From assembly GCF_015711605.1 (NCBI RefSeq), contig NZ_JABTEZ010000003.1, positions 372,001 through 436,000 on the forward strand: DNA of 64,000 nt, given 5' to 3'. The notes under the pieces are model-generated. The model was given only the letters and a program-made list of their open reading frames with translations. It was not told where the DNA came from and did no database searches. The stretch is from Planomonospora sp. ID67723 (GTDB taxonomy: Bacteria; Actinomycetota; Actinomycetes; Streptosporangiales; Streptosporangiaceae). Below, piece after piece: positions 15,519 to 25,784 of this stretch (position 1 is its first letter; the number at the start of each line of letters is the position of its first letter). A program made the translations under genes and the position numbers.

Positions 15519-18220
15519 GCCTTCTCCCCGATCAGGTCCAGGAACACGTCCTCCAGGCGGGTGGCCGTGCCGTCGGCGGTCGTGCGGTCGCGCAGCAGCT
15601 CGCTCACCGGGCCGGCCGTGACGAGGCGGCCGCGGTGCATGACCACCACGTGGCTGCACGTCTGCTCCACCTCGGCGAGCAGGTGGCTGGAGACGATGAC
15701 GGTACGGCCCCGCTCCGCGTAGCGGATCAGGACCTCGCGCATCTCACGGATCTGGGGCGGGTCGAGACCGTTGGTGGGCTCGTCGAGGACCAGCAGGTCG
15801 GGCAGGCCGAGCATGGCCTGGGCGATGGCCAGGCGCTGGCGCATGCCCTGCGAGTAGGTCCGCACGGCGCGCTCCAGGGCGGCGCCGAGCCCGGCGATCT
15901 CCAGGGCCTCCTCGAAGCGGGCGTCCCCGGCGGGGCGGCCCGTGGCCTTCCAGTACAGCTCCAGGTTGGCCCGGCCCGACAGGTGCGGGAGGAACCCGGC
16001 GCCCTCGACGAACGAGCCCAGCCGGGACAGGACCGGCGCGCCGGGGACGACCCGGTGGCCGAAGATCCTGATCTCGCCGGCGTCGGGGTGGATCAGGCCC
16101 ATCATCATGCGCATCGTGGTGGTCTTGCCCGCGCCGTTGGGGCCGAGCAGACCGAGCACCTGGCCCTGCTCGACGGTGAAGGACAGGTCGTTCACCGCGA
16201 GCTCGCCGTTGCGGTAGGCCTTGGTCACCCCTTCGATCCGCAGGGGTACGGCCTCCAGCGCCGGCTCGTGGTCGTCGCGCAGCCGACGCCGTCCGGTGAG
16301 GATCAGGGCCGCCGCGGCGACCACGGAGACCAGCGGCAGGGCCCAGGTCCACCAGGCGGGGCCGGTGGGCGGGGTGCGCAGGGCGGTGGCGGTGGGCGCG
16401 GTCAGCGCCGGGGCGGCCAGGCCGACCTGGTAGACGGCCGGGGCGTCCGGGGTGTCGTAACCGAGGTCGGTGGTGGTGAAGGTGACGCGCAGCCGGTGGC
16501 CGACGTCGAAGCGGTGATCGACGGCGGGCAGGACGACGGTGGCCTCTCCCGCGCCGCCCCCGGGCACGGTGATCCTGACCGGGGCGACGAGCCCTTCGGG
16601 CAGGACCGGGGCCTGGGCCCCGCCGGCGGCGTCGTACAGCTTGGCGAACAGCGTCACCTCCCGCGGGCCCGCGGCGTCCCCTCCCGGGGCCCCCTCCGCG
16701 CCGCCGTCGCCGGCGCCCGTCTCGGCGGGGGTGGCGACCCGGACCCTGACCTTGACCGTGGAGGAACCGGTGACCTGCAGGGGGGAGGCGAGGGGCGCGG
16801 ACTCGAAGCTCGCGCTCTGGCCCGCCATGTCCGTCGACACGCTCAGATTGCCGGCTCCGGCCAGGCCGCCGAAGCCGGGGATGGCCGAGATCGAGGAGGG
16901 GGAGCCGCCGGGCGGGTTGGCCACCGGCTGCTCGGGACCGCTGAGGGGGACGGAGACCCGCTCCGCTCCCGCCAGGCCGGAGTAGGCGCCGGAGGTGGCG
17001 TGCAGCCGGACCTGCTGGCGGGTGCCGGGGTCCCGGCCGCCGTCACGGGTGACGGTGAACGGGCTGACGCCCTCCGGCAGCCGCGCCGATCCGGGCCGGG
17101 CCGTTCCCGCGGTGTTCCCCGCGGGAGCCTGCTTCAGATAGTGGTCGAACCAGCCGAGGGTCTGCTCGTGCAGCCAGTCGATCTCACCGTTGCCGCCGTC
17201 GTGTCCGCCGTCGAACCAGGCGACGCCGACTGGGGCGCCGGTCGCCGCGACGGCTCTGGCGTTGGCGTCGGCGTGACCCAGCGGGAACAGCGAGTCGCGC
17301 TGTCCCTGGATCAGCAGGGTCGGGATCCTGATCCTGCCCGGCACGGAGACCGGGCTGGACCTGCGCAGCGTCGCCACGGCGGCGGCGGTCGCCCGGCCGG
17401 TCTCGGCCACCTGCTGGTACATGTCGCAGATCTCCGGCAGGAACCGGCCGCACCTGACCTCCTCGGCGGTCGGCGGCCTGGCCGTCGCCGGATCCGCGCG
17501 GTCCTGCCCGGCCCGGTCGTCCGCGTCGTTTCCGCCGGAGCCGCCCTGCCCGGTCAGCGCCGCCAGGCCGCCCCCCGCCTGGGGGCCGCCCCGGCTGAAG
17601 AACAGCCCGGCCCACATCCGCTTGAACACGCCGTTCTCCGGACCCTGCCCGCCGGCGTCGGGGAAGAGGGCGTCGGCCAGGTCGTGCCAGGTGATCTGGG
17701 GGACGATCGCGTCGATCCGGCTGTCGTGGGCGGCGGCCATCAGCGCGATGGCTCCGCCGTACGACCCGCCCGCGATGCCCACGCGCGGGTCGCCGTCGCC
17801 GTCGAGCCGGACCTCGGGCCGGCCGGCCAGCCAGTCGACGAGCTGGCGGACGTCCTTGACCTCGTAGTCGGGGGAGTTGAGCGCGATCTGCCCGGTCGAG
17901 CGGCCGAATCCCCGTGCCGACCAGGTCAGCACGGCGTACCCCTCCCGCGCCAGCCGGAGGGCGGCCTCGCGGACGCTCTGCTTGCTGCCGCCGAAGCCGT
18001 GCGCGAGCAGCACCGCCGGTGCCTTGCCGCCCTCCGCAGGAGGGAAGAAGCTCGTGTCGAGCGTGACCCGCTGGTCGTCGGCGGGCCCGTCGACCACCGT
18101 GATGGCCTGGTCCTGAACCCGTATCCGCGGCTCGGACGGCCACACCACCCAGGTCGTGACGGCGACGACCAGCACGACGGCCGCCGCGGTCCAGGCGGCA
18201 CGTCTCCCCGAAAGCCTCAT
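15515..18220 (-). CDS. Fusion: secreted-type S15/alpha-beta hydrolase + membrane segment + ABC ATPase
   Basis: A 901-residue two-enzyme fusion. After a TM/signal segment (about 9-27) comes an X-Pro dipeptidyl-peptidase-like alpha/beta hydrolase: HGFGGS oxyanion region, nucleophile GGSYGG (S153), acid D309 (QRDSLFP), H340 (GGHDGG), followed by the beta-sandwich C-domain of that family. A second membrane segment (TWALPLVSVVAAAALIL) links to a complete ABC ATPase with Walker A GPNGAGKT, a signature-like YSQGM and Walker B LLVLDEPTNGLD. The hydrolase would lie outside the membrane and the ATPase inside, joined to the coupled permease. No Shine-Dalgarno; TGTAAT eight bases upstream suggests a leaderless message. 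Confidence 0.88.
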   Translation of the reverse strand: MRLSGRRAAWTAAAVVLVVAVTTWVVWPSEPRIRVQDQAITVVDGPADDQRVTLDTSFFPPAEGGKAPAVLLAHGFGGSKQSVREAALRLAREGYAVLTWSARGFGRSTGQIALNSPDYEVKDVRQLVDWLAGRPEVRLDGDGDPRVGIAGGSYGGAIALMAAAHDSRIDAIVPQITWHDLADALFPDAGGQGPENGVFKRMWAGLFFSRGGPQAGGGLAALTGQGGSGGNDADDRAGQDRADPATARPPTAEEVRCGRFLPEICDMYQQVAETGRATAAAVATLRRSSPVSVPGRIRIPTLLIQGQRDSLFPLGHADANARAVAATGAPVGVAWFDGGHDGGNGEIDWLHEQTLGWFDHYLKQAPAGNTAGTARPGSARLPEGVSPFTVTRDGGRDPGTRQQVRLHATSGAYSGLAGAERVSVPLSGPEQPVANPPGGSPSSISAIPGFGGLAGAGNLSVSTDMAGQSASFESAPLASPLQVTGSSTVKVRVRVATPAETGAGDGGAEGAPGGDAAGPREVTLFAKLYDAAGGAQAPVLPEGLVAPVRITVPGGGAGEATVVLPAVDHRFDVGHRLRVTFTTTDLGYDTPDAPAVYQVGLAAPALTAPTATALRTPPTGPAWWTWALPLVSVVAAAALILTGRRRLRDDHEPALEAVPLRIEGVTKAYRNGELAVNDLSFTVEQGQVLGLLGPNGAGKTTTMRMMMGLIHPDAGEIRIFGHRVVPGAPVLSRLGSFVEGAGFLPHLSGRANLELYWKATGRPAGDARFEEALEIAGLGAALERAVRTYSQGMRQRLAIAQAMLGLPDLLVLDEPTNGLDPPQIREMREVLIRYAERGRTVIVSSHLLAEVEQTCSHVVVMHRGRLVTAGPVSELLRDRTTADGTATRLEDVFLDLIGEKA

Positions 18221-18264
18221 GAAGGGAGATTACAGAGCGGAGCTGAGAGATCGCTGAGACGGGT

Positions 18265-18780
18265 TCAGCCGGTGGCCTGAACCATCCGGTAGTGCACCTC
18301 GGGGACCGGGAACGGCAGGCCGTCCACGTCCTGGACGCGGCCGGAGAGGGTGAAGCCGAAGCGCTCGTAGAACCGGCGGGCGCGGGCGTTGCCCTCCAGC
18401 ACCCACAGGCCGGTCTCGCGGTGCCCCAGCGCGGCCAGGTGGCCGGTCGCGCGTGTCATCAGGGCCCGGCCGAGCCCCGTGGACCAGTGCCCGGCGAGCA
18501 CGTAGATCGCGTATATCTCTCCGCCGCCGATCCGCTCGTCCTCCGCCGGGCCGTACAGGGCGAAGCCGGAGACTTCCCCGGCCGTCTCGCCGACCACGAG
18601 GCGCTGCGCGCCGGAGCCGATCCGCGCCCGCCAGGTCTCCACCGCCCGGGGCGTGACGCTCAGCCCGTCGAGGAAGTCCTGCGGGAGCAGGCCGCGGTAG
18701 GCGGTTCTCCAGGTCTCGTTCTTGATCCGCAACACGGCCTCGACGTCGCCGGGAGCTCCTTCTCTCACGAAAGCTCTCAC
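18265..18780 (-). CDS. GNAT-family N-acetyltransferase
   Basis: A 171-residue acetyltransferase of normal length. It has the GNAT core: beta4 'EIYAIYVLAGHWSTGLGRALM' with the acetyl-CoA loop (Q/RxxGxG/A-like GHWSTGLG), then LWVLEGNARARRFYERFGF, the canonical end motif. Substrate unknown. The GTG at 18780 has no ribosome site, but a TAATCT -10 box (18787-18792) lies six bases upstream, so the message is probably leaderless. It is divergent from the membrane protein at 18858. Confidence 0.85.
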   Translation of the reverse strand: MRAFVREGAPGDVEAVLRIKNETWRTAYRGLLPQDFLDGLSVTPRAVETWRARIGSGAQRLVVGETAGEVSGFALYGPAEDERIGGGEIYAIYVLAGHWSTGLGRALMTRATGHLAALGHRETGLWVLEGNARARRFYERFGFTLSGRVQDVDGLPFPVPEVHYRMVQATG

Positions 18781-18786
18781 ATCTGG

Positions 18787-18792
18787 AGATTA
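18787..18792 (-). promoter_or_regulatory. -10 box of leaderless GNAT transcript
   Basis: TAATCT on the minus strand, six bases from the GTG start, fits the TANNNT box of actinobacterial leaderless genes. Confidence 0.5.
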
Positions 18793-18857
18793 TCGATCGA
18801 GGTCTCGGGGATGTCCCTGATTGCGGTCTTCATCAAGGCCGGGCATCATTTCGACGC

Positions 18858-20003
18858 GTGAAGCCAGCAGCGAGTATGAGAAGAACCGCCACCTCGGTCA
18901 TCGGGTGGGCACTGCCGTACTGGACTCGTGGGGAGGCAGGCAGGCAGACCCCCGAGGACCTGTTCCGGGTTCTCTACCTCGGCTGGCTGGTCGCGTTCTC
19001 CTTCAAGGTGCTCGGGGCGTCCTGGGACGTCTCCTGGCACTTCAAGTGGCTCCGTGACGACCTGGCGCCGCCGCACCTGCTCAACAGCGTCGGCACGGTC
19101 ATCGTGATCGCGCTGACGATCATCCATGTCTACACGGGCTACGGCGTCGACAAGACGGCGCAGCGCCTCATCCAGTGGGGCACCGCGACCTTCCTGATCG
19201 CCGTCCCGCTGGACCTGATCAACCACCAGATCAACGGGCTCGACATCACCTCGTGGAGCCCGTCGCACATGCTGCTGTACATCGGCACGTTCTTCATGAT
19301 CTGCGGGGTGATCCGCGGCTGGTTCACCGGGGCGCCGCCCGGCCGGACGCGCACGCTCGTCCTGAGCGCCCTGTTCGTGTTCATGTTCGAGAACGTCTGG
19401 TTCCCCGCCCAGCACCAGGAGTACGGCGTCTTCGGGATCAGGGCGTGGGACGCGGGCAGGCCGGAGGCCGAGCCGATCCTGCTGCAGTTCGCCGCCGACC
19501 AGATGGGCCGCCCGGTGGACCGGGAGATGGTGGTCAACTTCTCGCTGCCGGTGCCCGACCAGGTCTACCCGCTCTACGCCGTGGCCGTCGCGATGATCGT
19601 GCTCGTCTTCGCCCGGGCGATGATCGGCCGGACGTTCGCCGCCACCGCCGTGATCGGCGTCTACGTCGCCTACCGGACCCTGATCTGGCCGCTGCTCGCG
19701 GTCGCCGACTTCCCTCGCTCGGCGGTCCCCGCCTTCCTGATCGCCGGGGCGGTCGCCATCGACCTGGCGTTCCTGCTCCGCAGCCCGATCCTGCGGGCAC
19801 TGGTCGGCTCCCTGCTCGCGACCATCGTGGTGGACCAGGCGCTCCGGCTGCAGAACGCGTGGCTGGCCTCCCCGCCCCTGATCAGCCCGGTGACCGTGGC
19901 GATCGGGGGAGCCGGGCTCGCCGTCCTTTGGCTGGGCGGTGAGTGGTTCCTCAGCCGGTACCGGCTCCGCGCCCCGGCGGCGGAGGCCGTGGCCGCCGGG
20001 TGA
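18858..20003 (+). CDS. Polytopic membrane protein, unknown function
   Basis: A 381-residue integral membrane protein with about nine hydrophobic spans (e.g. VLYLGWLVAFSFKVLGASW, TVIVIALTIIHVYTGYGV, LYAVAVAMIVLVFARAM, AVLWLGGEWFLSRY). I do not recognise a named family. Conserved-looking polar positions inside or near spans (SWDVSWHFKW, NHQINGLD, SPSHMLLYIG, ENVWFPAQHQEYG) include several His residues, so a metal or haem-related role is conceivable but unproven. GTG 18858 lacks a ribosome site; ATG 18876 is an alternative. It ends at a strong bidirectional terminator. Confidence 0.75.
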   Translation: MKPAASMRRTATSVIGWALPYWTRGEAGRQTPEDLFRVLYLGWLVAFSFKVLGASWDVSWHFKWLRDDLAPPHLLNSVGTVIVIALTIIHVYTGYGVDKTAQRLIQWGTATFLIAVPLDLINHQINGLDITSWSPSHMLLYIGTFFMICGVIRGWFTGAPPGRTRTLVLSALFVFMFENVWFPAQHQEYGVFGIRAWDAGRPEAEPILLQFAADQMGRPVDREMVVNFSLPVPDQVYPLYAVAVAMIVLVFARAMIGRTFAATAVIGVYVAYRTLIWPLLAVADFPRSAVPAFLIAGAVAIDLAFLLRSPILRALVGSLLATIVVDQALRLQNAWLASPPLISPVTVAIGGAGLAVLWLGGEWFLSRYRLRAPAAEAVAAG

Positions 20004-20010
20004 GCCGGTC

Positions 20011-20044
20011 CGGAGATCCCGCCGCAGCGGCGGCAGGATCTCCG
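20011..20044. terminator. Strong bidirectional terminator
   Basis: Nine-base arms CGGAGATCC / GGATCTCCG, one mismatch, five more pairs and a four-base loop, between converging stops at 20003 and 20082. Confidence 0.8.
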
Positions 20045-20081
20045 CCCGGGCCCGCGGGGCCGTGCGGCTCCTCCCGGCGGT

Positions 20082-21332
<1,251 letters not shown>

Positions 21333-21471
21333 CTGGACGCCTCCAGGTGGGGGGATGCCGCCATCTTCGGCTTTCGGGGCATCCCGGCCCACGTGGTTCA
21401 CCATCACTCTCCGGAGATGTGATATGGCGTGGATCACCATCCTCCGCGGAGACGCCGGCGCCGCGACCGGG

Positions 21472-22515
21472 TCAGGCGATGAGGGCCGTGGTCAGCGCCA
21501 CCGCAACGCCGTAGGCCAGCCCCATCACGGTGACCTCGGCCGCCGCCCACCCGACGACGGCCGTCGCCTCCCGCCGCTCGATCCGCGGCAGGAGGCGGAA
21601 GCGGATGTGGGCGGCGAGCGGGACCAGCAGGGCCATGGCCGCCGTCTTGGCCACCACCAGCAGGCCGTACTCGCTGGTCAGCAGGGCGCCGGGCAGTTCG
21701 ACCGTGGGGGTGAGCGCCATGGTGGCCAGGCCGTTCACCAGGCCGGAGACGCCGACCAGGACCAGCGCCGTGGTCGCCAGCCGGGAGAACTTGGGCAGCA
21801 CGCGGGCCAGCAGCTCGCGGTCGCGGGCGGCGAGCAGTGCGATCGCGGCCAGCCCGCCGGTCCACGCCGCCGAGCCCAGCACGTGCAGCTCCATCGAGAT
21901 CATGATGGGGTCGTGCCAGACCGAGTCCACCGCGTGGCCGGTGACCGGGATCGGCAGCAGGCCGAACATGGCGACCACGATCCGCAGCTCGGCCGGGACC
22001 TTCTCGCCGAACCGCACCGCCAGCAGGCCGATCCCGGCGTAGGCGAGCGCGCAGGCGGCGGTGAACAGCATGCCCTGGCCCGCGCCCACGCTGCCGACGT
22101 ATCCGGCGATCATCCCGGGGGTGGGAACCTGTCCGGGGTTCAGCTCGGCGGTCTGGAACACGATGACGGCCAGCGCCAGCAGCGCCCAGGCCCAGGCGAA
22201 GGAGACGGCCAGCGGCCGGGCCCGGCGCATCACCGGCTCGGTGCGCTCCGGGTCGTCGAAGCCGAGCAGTTTGGGAAGCAGGCTCAGCCCGACCACCGCC
22301 ACCGCCGCCAGGTCCAGCAGGACCCGCAGCACCGGCAGGCCGTACACCACCAGGGGGCCGGGCAGCACGATGCCCGGCACCGCCTCCTCGGCGCCGAGCG
22401 CCGTCGCGACGAGGACGGAGACGACGGCTCCGGAGACGAGGCCGCCGAGCAGCAGTCTCCTGACCGCGCCCCGCTCGGAGGTGTGACCCCCGGCCGGTCC
22501 GGTGGTCGCGGTCAC
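21472..22515 (-). CDS. CopD-family copper-resistance/transport membrane protein
   Basis: A 347-residue polytopic protein with about eight spans and the CopD signature region MELHVLGSAAWTGGLAAIALL plus PVTGHAVDSVWHDP. Its His and Met residues near the membrane surface are typical copper ligands in CopD. It would move copper across the membrane with the periplasmic-type CopC partner encoded immediately upstream. The GTG start at 22515 overlaps the CopC stop (GTGA, four bases), so the pair is co-translated. An operator was not identified. Confidence 0.85.
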   Translation of the reverse strand: MTATTGPAGGHTSERGAVRRLLLGGLVSGAVVSVLVATALGAEEAVPGIVLPGPLVVYGLPVLRVLLDLAAVAVVGLSLLPKLLGFDDPERTEPVMRRARPLAVSFAWAWALLALAVIVFQTAELNPGQVPTPGMIAGYVGSVGAGQGMLFTAACALAYAGIGLLAVRFGEKVPAELRIVVAMFGLLPIPVTGHAVDSVWHDPIMISMELHVLGSAAWTGGLAAIALLAARDRELLARVLPKFSRLATTALVLVGVSGLVNGLATMALTPTVELPGALLTSEYGLLVVAKTAAMALLVPLAAHIRFRLLPRIERREATAVVGWAAAEVTVMGLAYGVAVALTTALIA

Positions 22516-23126
22516 TCCGCGGCCTCCCGTTCCCGGCTGCGGCGCAGCGCGACGACGGTGGCGCCGCCGAGCACGACCAGGGACACGGCGATCCAGAGCA
22601 CGGCCATGCCGGCGCCGCCGTTCTGGGCGGCCTCGGCCGCCTGGGCGCTCAGGTCGGGGGTGGTCGTCGCGGGTGCTGCGGTGGCGGCCGGGGCGGTGGC
22701 GGCGGGGGGCGCCTGGGAGGCGGCCCCCTGACCCGGCGTGGTCAGGGTGAAGGCCACCTTGCCGGCGACCGGATGGCCGTCGGAGGAGAGGATGCGGTAG
22801 CCCACGGTGTATTCCCCGGCCGGGCCGAGGGGGCCGACGCCGATGGTGACCTTCTCGCCGTTGACGGCGGCCTCGCCGTCCTCCCAGCGGGTCCCGTCGG
22901 GGCCGGTAACGCTGATCTTCGCGAAGCCCTGCCGCACCGGCTGGTCGAAGGTGAGCGTGATCCTCTCCGGGCCGGCGGCGAGCCGGGCGCCGTCTTCGGG
23001 ATCGCTGCCGATCAGCACGTTGTGGGCCTGCGCCGGGGTCCCCGCGCCGAGCAGCGTGGCACCGGCCAGCAGCAGGACGGTGAGCAGCCGCATCGCCGAT
23101 CGCGACCTTGTGTTGGGTGTCCTCAT
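22512..23126 (-). CDS. CopC-domain copper-binding protein, membrane-anchored
   Basis: A 204-residue exported protein. After a signal peptide (MRLLTVLLLAGATLL..AQA) the mature part begins AHNVLIGSDPEDG, the CopC opening where His at or next to the N-terminus binds Cu(II). The second copper motif is DGHPVAGKVAF. An Ala/Pro/Thr linker and a C-terminal membrane helix (AVLWIAVSLVVLGGATVVAL) follow, with a basic tail. ATG 23126 gives an eleven-residue extension; ATG 23093 starts exactly at the signal peptide and is about equally likely. It is coupled to copD downstream. Confidence 0.85.
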   Translation of the reverse strand: MRTPNTRSRSAMRLLTVLLLAGATLLGAGTPAQAHNVLIGSDPEDGARLAAGPERITLTFDQPVRQGFAKISVTGPDGTRWEDGEAAVNGEKVTIGVGPLGPAGEYTVGYRILSSDGHPVAGKVAFTLTTPGQGAASQAPPAATAPAATAAPATTTPDLSAQAAEAAQNGGAGMAVLWIAVSLVVLGGATVVALRRSREREAAE

Positions 23127-23171
23127 AACCCAACCATGTTCCCATCCCGGCCGGGCGCCCCGGGAACGCGG

Positions 23172-23205
23172 CCCGCCCCCGCCCGGAGAACCGGGCGGGG
23201 GCGGG
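23172..23205. terminator. Chitinase terminator hairpin
   Basis: Perfect 15-base arms CCCGCCCCCGCCCGG / CCGGGCGGGGGCGGG with an AGAA loop, about 70 bases past the chitinase stop on the minus strand. Confidence 0.8.
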
Positions 23206-23273
23206 GGTTCCGTCACCGGCGGACCGGCGGACGCCTCAGCGGGCGCTGTGGCGCGGGCGTCCCGCCGGGTGCC

Positions 23274-25583
23274 TCAGCAGGGGCCGAGATCCTTCCAGAC
23301 GCCCCACTCGCCGGTGGTGCCGGGCTCGTTGTTCTGAGTCCACCACCGGGCCTCCCAGTTGCGGTCCTCGTGCGAGACCCTGTCACCGCCGTTGTAGATC
23401 TTCCCGGGCTCCCAGGCCGGGTGGGCGCAGTCGCCGCCCGGGTCCTGGGTGACGGTCGGCGTCGGGCTCGGGTCGGGCTCGGTGGCGCCCCGGGCGTTGT
23501 CCATGGCCAGGCCGTAGGTCTTGCCGCCGAAGGTCAGCGTGTGGTTGGCGGTGCCCGGGGTCGGCAGGTAGTAGACGTAGTCCATGGTCACCGAGGCGCC
23601 CGGGGCCAGGGACTGCCAGGCGGGGAGCTTCACCGAGACCCGGTGGAAGTCGCCCTTCAGCCCGCCGACGTTGCCGGCGGTGGAGTGCTCGCTGCTGATG
23701 ATCTTGAGTCCGAAGCCGGACTGGTCCTTGGCGTTGTTCGGCGCGGCGGTGGCGTAGTCCCACTGGAACTCGGCTCCGCCGGGGACCGTCAGCGAGGACT
23801 TGTTGGTGATGGTCAGCTTGGGGCTGATCGGGTAGTTGCTGTCACCGGCCGGGAAGTTCCCGGCCTCGATCCGCACGTCGAGCTTCTGGCCGGGGATCGC
23901 GACCTTGGACCGGGCCGCGCCGTACGGTGCGGCGGTCTTGAGCTTGTCGTACATCAGGGTCGTGAGCGTGTCGCCCATGAAGTACTCGCCCTTGGCGGCG
24001 TCCCAGTCGTAGTCGCCGGCCAGCTCCCAGATCATGATGCCGCCGATGCCCTTGTCCTTGACGTAGTCGATCTTGGTGCCGATCGACTTCTCGTTCTCGG
24101 TGGACAGGAAGACCTTCTTGGCGGGGTTCCACAGCCACGGCGCGGCCATGGTCGGGTCGTAGTGCTCGGTGTAGGTGCCGGTCAGCCTGTCCTCGGGGTC
24201 GTTCGGGTCGAGCCCGTAGACGGGGGCGTAGGAGCCGATGCGGCCCTCGGCGAGGTTCCTGGCGTGCCAGAGCGGGTTGCCGCCGCCGCTGACCTCCTTG
24301 TCGTTCTCCAGGTCGTGCCAGAGGTTGTCGACGCCGCGCGCGCCGTCGCCGCAGGCGGTCAGGCCGGTCGGGCAGTTGGAACCGACCGCCTTGCCCCACA
24401 GGCCGTTGGTGCCGCCGGTGACGTTGCGCCAGCCGCGCGTGTAGTACGGCACGCCGATGTTGATCCGGCCGGACTGCATGGCGCCGCGGAAGTAGTGGTA
24501 GGCCCAGTCGGTGTTCAGATAGCCGATCCCGCCGTACTGGGAGGTCGTGTAGACGCCCCACTTGGCCAGCTCGGCGTCCTTGCCGTCGTCGTAGAGGGCG
24601 GCGTTGGGGCCGACGAACTCGTTCCAGGCGCCGTGCAGGTCGTAGGACATGATGTTGACGTAGTCCAGGTACTGGGTGACCTGGAAGGTCTCCATGCCGC
24701 GCAGCAGGTAGCCCGAGGACGGCGAGGCGATCGTCAGCATGTAGTACCTGCCGTCGGCCGCGGAGGCGGTGTTGAGCTTGTCGCGCAGGGTCTTCATCAG
24801 CGCGGCGTAGCCCTTCATCAGCGAGCCGCGGCGGGCGTTGGCGATCTGCCAGTCCAGCGGGTGGCCGGCGTCCTTCATCGAGGTCGGGTACTCGTAGTCG
24901 ATGTCGACGCCGTTGAAGCCGTACTTCCGGATGAAGTCCACCGTGGAGGAGGCGAAGGCGTCGATGCCGGCCTGGTTGACCGAGCCGTCGGCGTTGGTGG
25001 TCATCGAGTAGAAGCCGCCGGAGGCCACGCGGCTGCCCGAGTCGTCGAAGTAACCGCCGGTCTCGGCCCAGCCGCCGACGCTGATCAGCGTCTTGACGTC
25101 GGGATTGGCCTTCTTGTACTTGTTCAGCAGGTTGAAGTGGCCCTTGTACGGCAGGGCCGGGTCGAGCGTGTCGATTCCCGGCCACTCCATGCCGGTGGCC
25201 GCGTTGCCCGGCCCGTCGGCGCCGACCGAGATCCTGTTGTCCCTGCCGACGTGCGCGAACGCGTAGTTGATGTGGGTGACCTTGCCCCACGGGATGTCCT
25301 TGGCCAGGTAGGACGGCTGGCCGTTCTTGCCGGTGCGCCAGCTGGTGAAGTAGCCGATGATGCGGCGCGGGTGGTCGGCGCCCATCTTCTCCCGGCCGTT
25401 CTCGTCGTAGGCCTGGCAGTAGGGGACGTCGACGCCCGGTGTCTTGTAGAGGCCGTCCGGGCGGCAGGTCTCGTGGTCGGCGGCCGCGGCGGCCGTTCCG
25501 GAGAGCGCTCCGGTGAGCGCTCCGGCGAGGAGCGCGAGGGACGCACCGGCGGCTGCGAAGCCGGTGCGCAGGCGTGAGGACAC
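23274..25583 (-). CDS. Secreted GH18 chitinase with ChiC-type and CBM5/12 domains
   Basis: A 769-residue exported chitinase. Signal peptide about 1-36, then a GH18 barrel carrying GVDIDYEYP with the DxDxE triad D227, D229, E231 (acid/base Glu), plus SVGGW and YDLHGAW. A beta-domain like the 'chitinase C' module follows (about 525-690), then a Pro/Thr linker and a C-terminal aromatic chitin-binding CBM5/12 module (AWEPGKIYNGGDRVSHEDRNWEARWW). It would cleave chitin to chito-oligosaccharides. I chose GTG 25583 because AAAGGTGG lies eight bases upstream. No DasR-type box is evident upstream. Confidence 0.92.
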   Translation of the reverse strand: MSSRLRTGFAAAGASLALLAGALTGALSGTAAAAADHETCRPDGLYKTPGVDVPYCQAYDENGREKMGADHPRRIIGYFTSWRTGKNGQPSYLAKDIPWGKVTHINYAFAHVGRDNRISVGADGPGNAATGMEWPGIDTLDPALPYKGHFNLLNKYKKANPDVKTLISVGGWAETGGYFDDSGSRVASGGFYSMTTNADGSVNQAGIDAFASSTVDFIRKYGFNGVDIDYEYPTSMKDAGHPLDWQIANARRGSLMKGYAALMKTLRDKLNTASAADGRYYMLTIASPSSGYLLRGMETFQVTQYLDYVNIMSYDLHGAWNEFVGPNAALYDDGKDAELAKWGVYTTSQYGGIGYLNTDWAYHYFRGAMQSGRINIGVPYYTRGWRNVTGGTNGLWGKAVGSNCPTGLTACGDGARGVDNLWHDLENDKEVSGGGNPLWHARNLAEGRIGSYAPVYGLDPNDPEDRLTGTYTEHYDPTMAAPWLWNPAKKVFLSTENEKSIGTKIDYVKDKGIGGIMIWELAGDYDWDAAKGEYFMGDTLTTLMYDKLKTAAPYGAARSKVAIPGQKLDVRIEAGNFPAGDSNYPISPKLTITNKSSLTVPGGAEFQWDYATAAPNNAKDQSGFGLKIISSEHSTAGNVGGLKGDFHRVSVKLPAWQSLAPGASVTMDYVYYLPTPGTANHTLTFGGKTYGLAMDNARGATEPDPSPTPTVTQDPGGDCAHPAWEPGKIYNGGDRVSHEDRNWEARWWTQNNEPGTTGEWGVWKDLGPC

Positions 25584-25716
25584 GGGGGGTGCCACCTTTC
25601 GAAGAAGGCGTGGACGATGCCGCAACCCGCCCCCGTTCGGGTTGTTGATCGTGAAGCTAAACGCTCCCACCAGGCACGTCAATGCTTTCTTTTAGGAAAC
25701 TTTATTGATAATTAGA

Positions 25717-25761
25717 CGCAGGGCCCGCCTCCCGCCGGATGGCGGGGAGGCGGGCCCTGCG
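25717..25761. terminator. Terminator hairpin downstream of small basic protein gene
   Basis: Near-perfect 20/21-base arms, starting CGCAGGGCCCGCCT, with a single bulged C and a short loop, 24 bases past the stop at 25785 on the minus strand. It insulates the chitinase promoter from the gene to its right. Confidence 0.8.
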
Positions 25762-25784
25762 TGGCGGCGCCGCGGCGGGCGGTG

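Noticed and set aside
15635-18280. An 881-codon open frame opposite the hydrolase-ABC fusion
   Set aside because: It is the GC-rich mirror of a gene with clear domains; its own translation is low-complexity Gly/Arg/Val without recognisable motifs. The same applies to 356-2443, 3848-6820, 12984-14252 and 22773-25577.
25651-25675. CebR/CelR-like half site (TGGGAGCG on the minus strand) upstream of the chitinase
   Set aside because: Only one half of the 14-base palindrome is present, and a DasR-type box is also absent; too weak to call.
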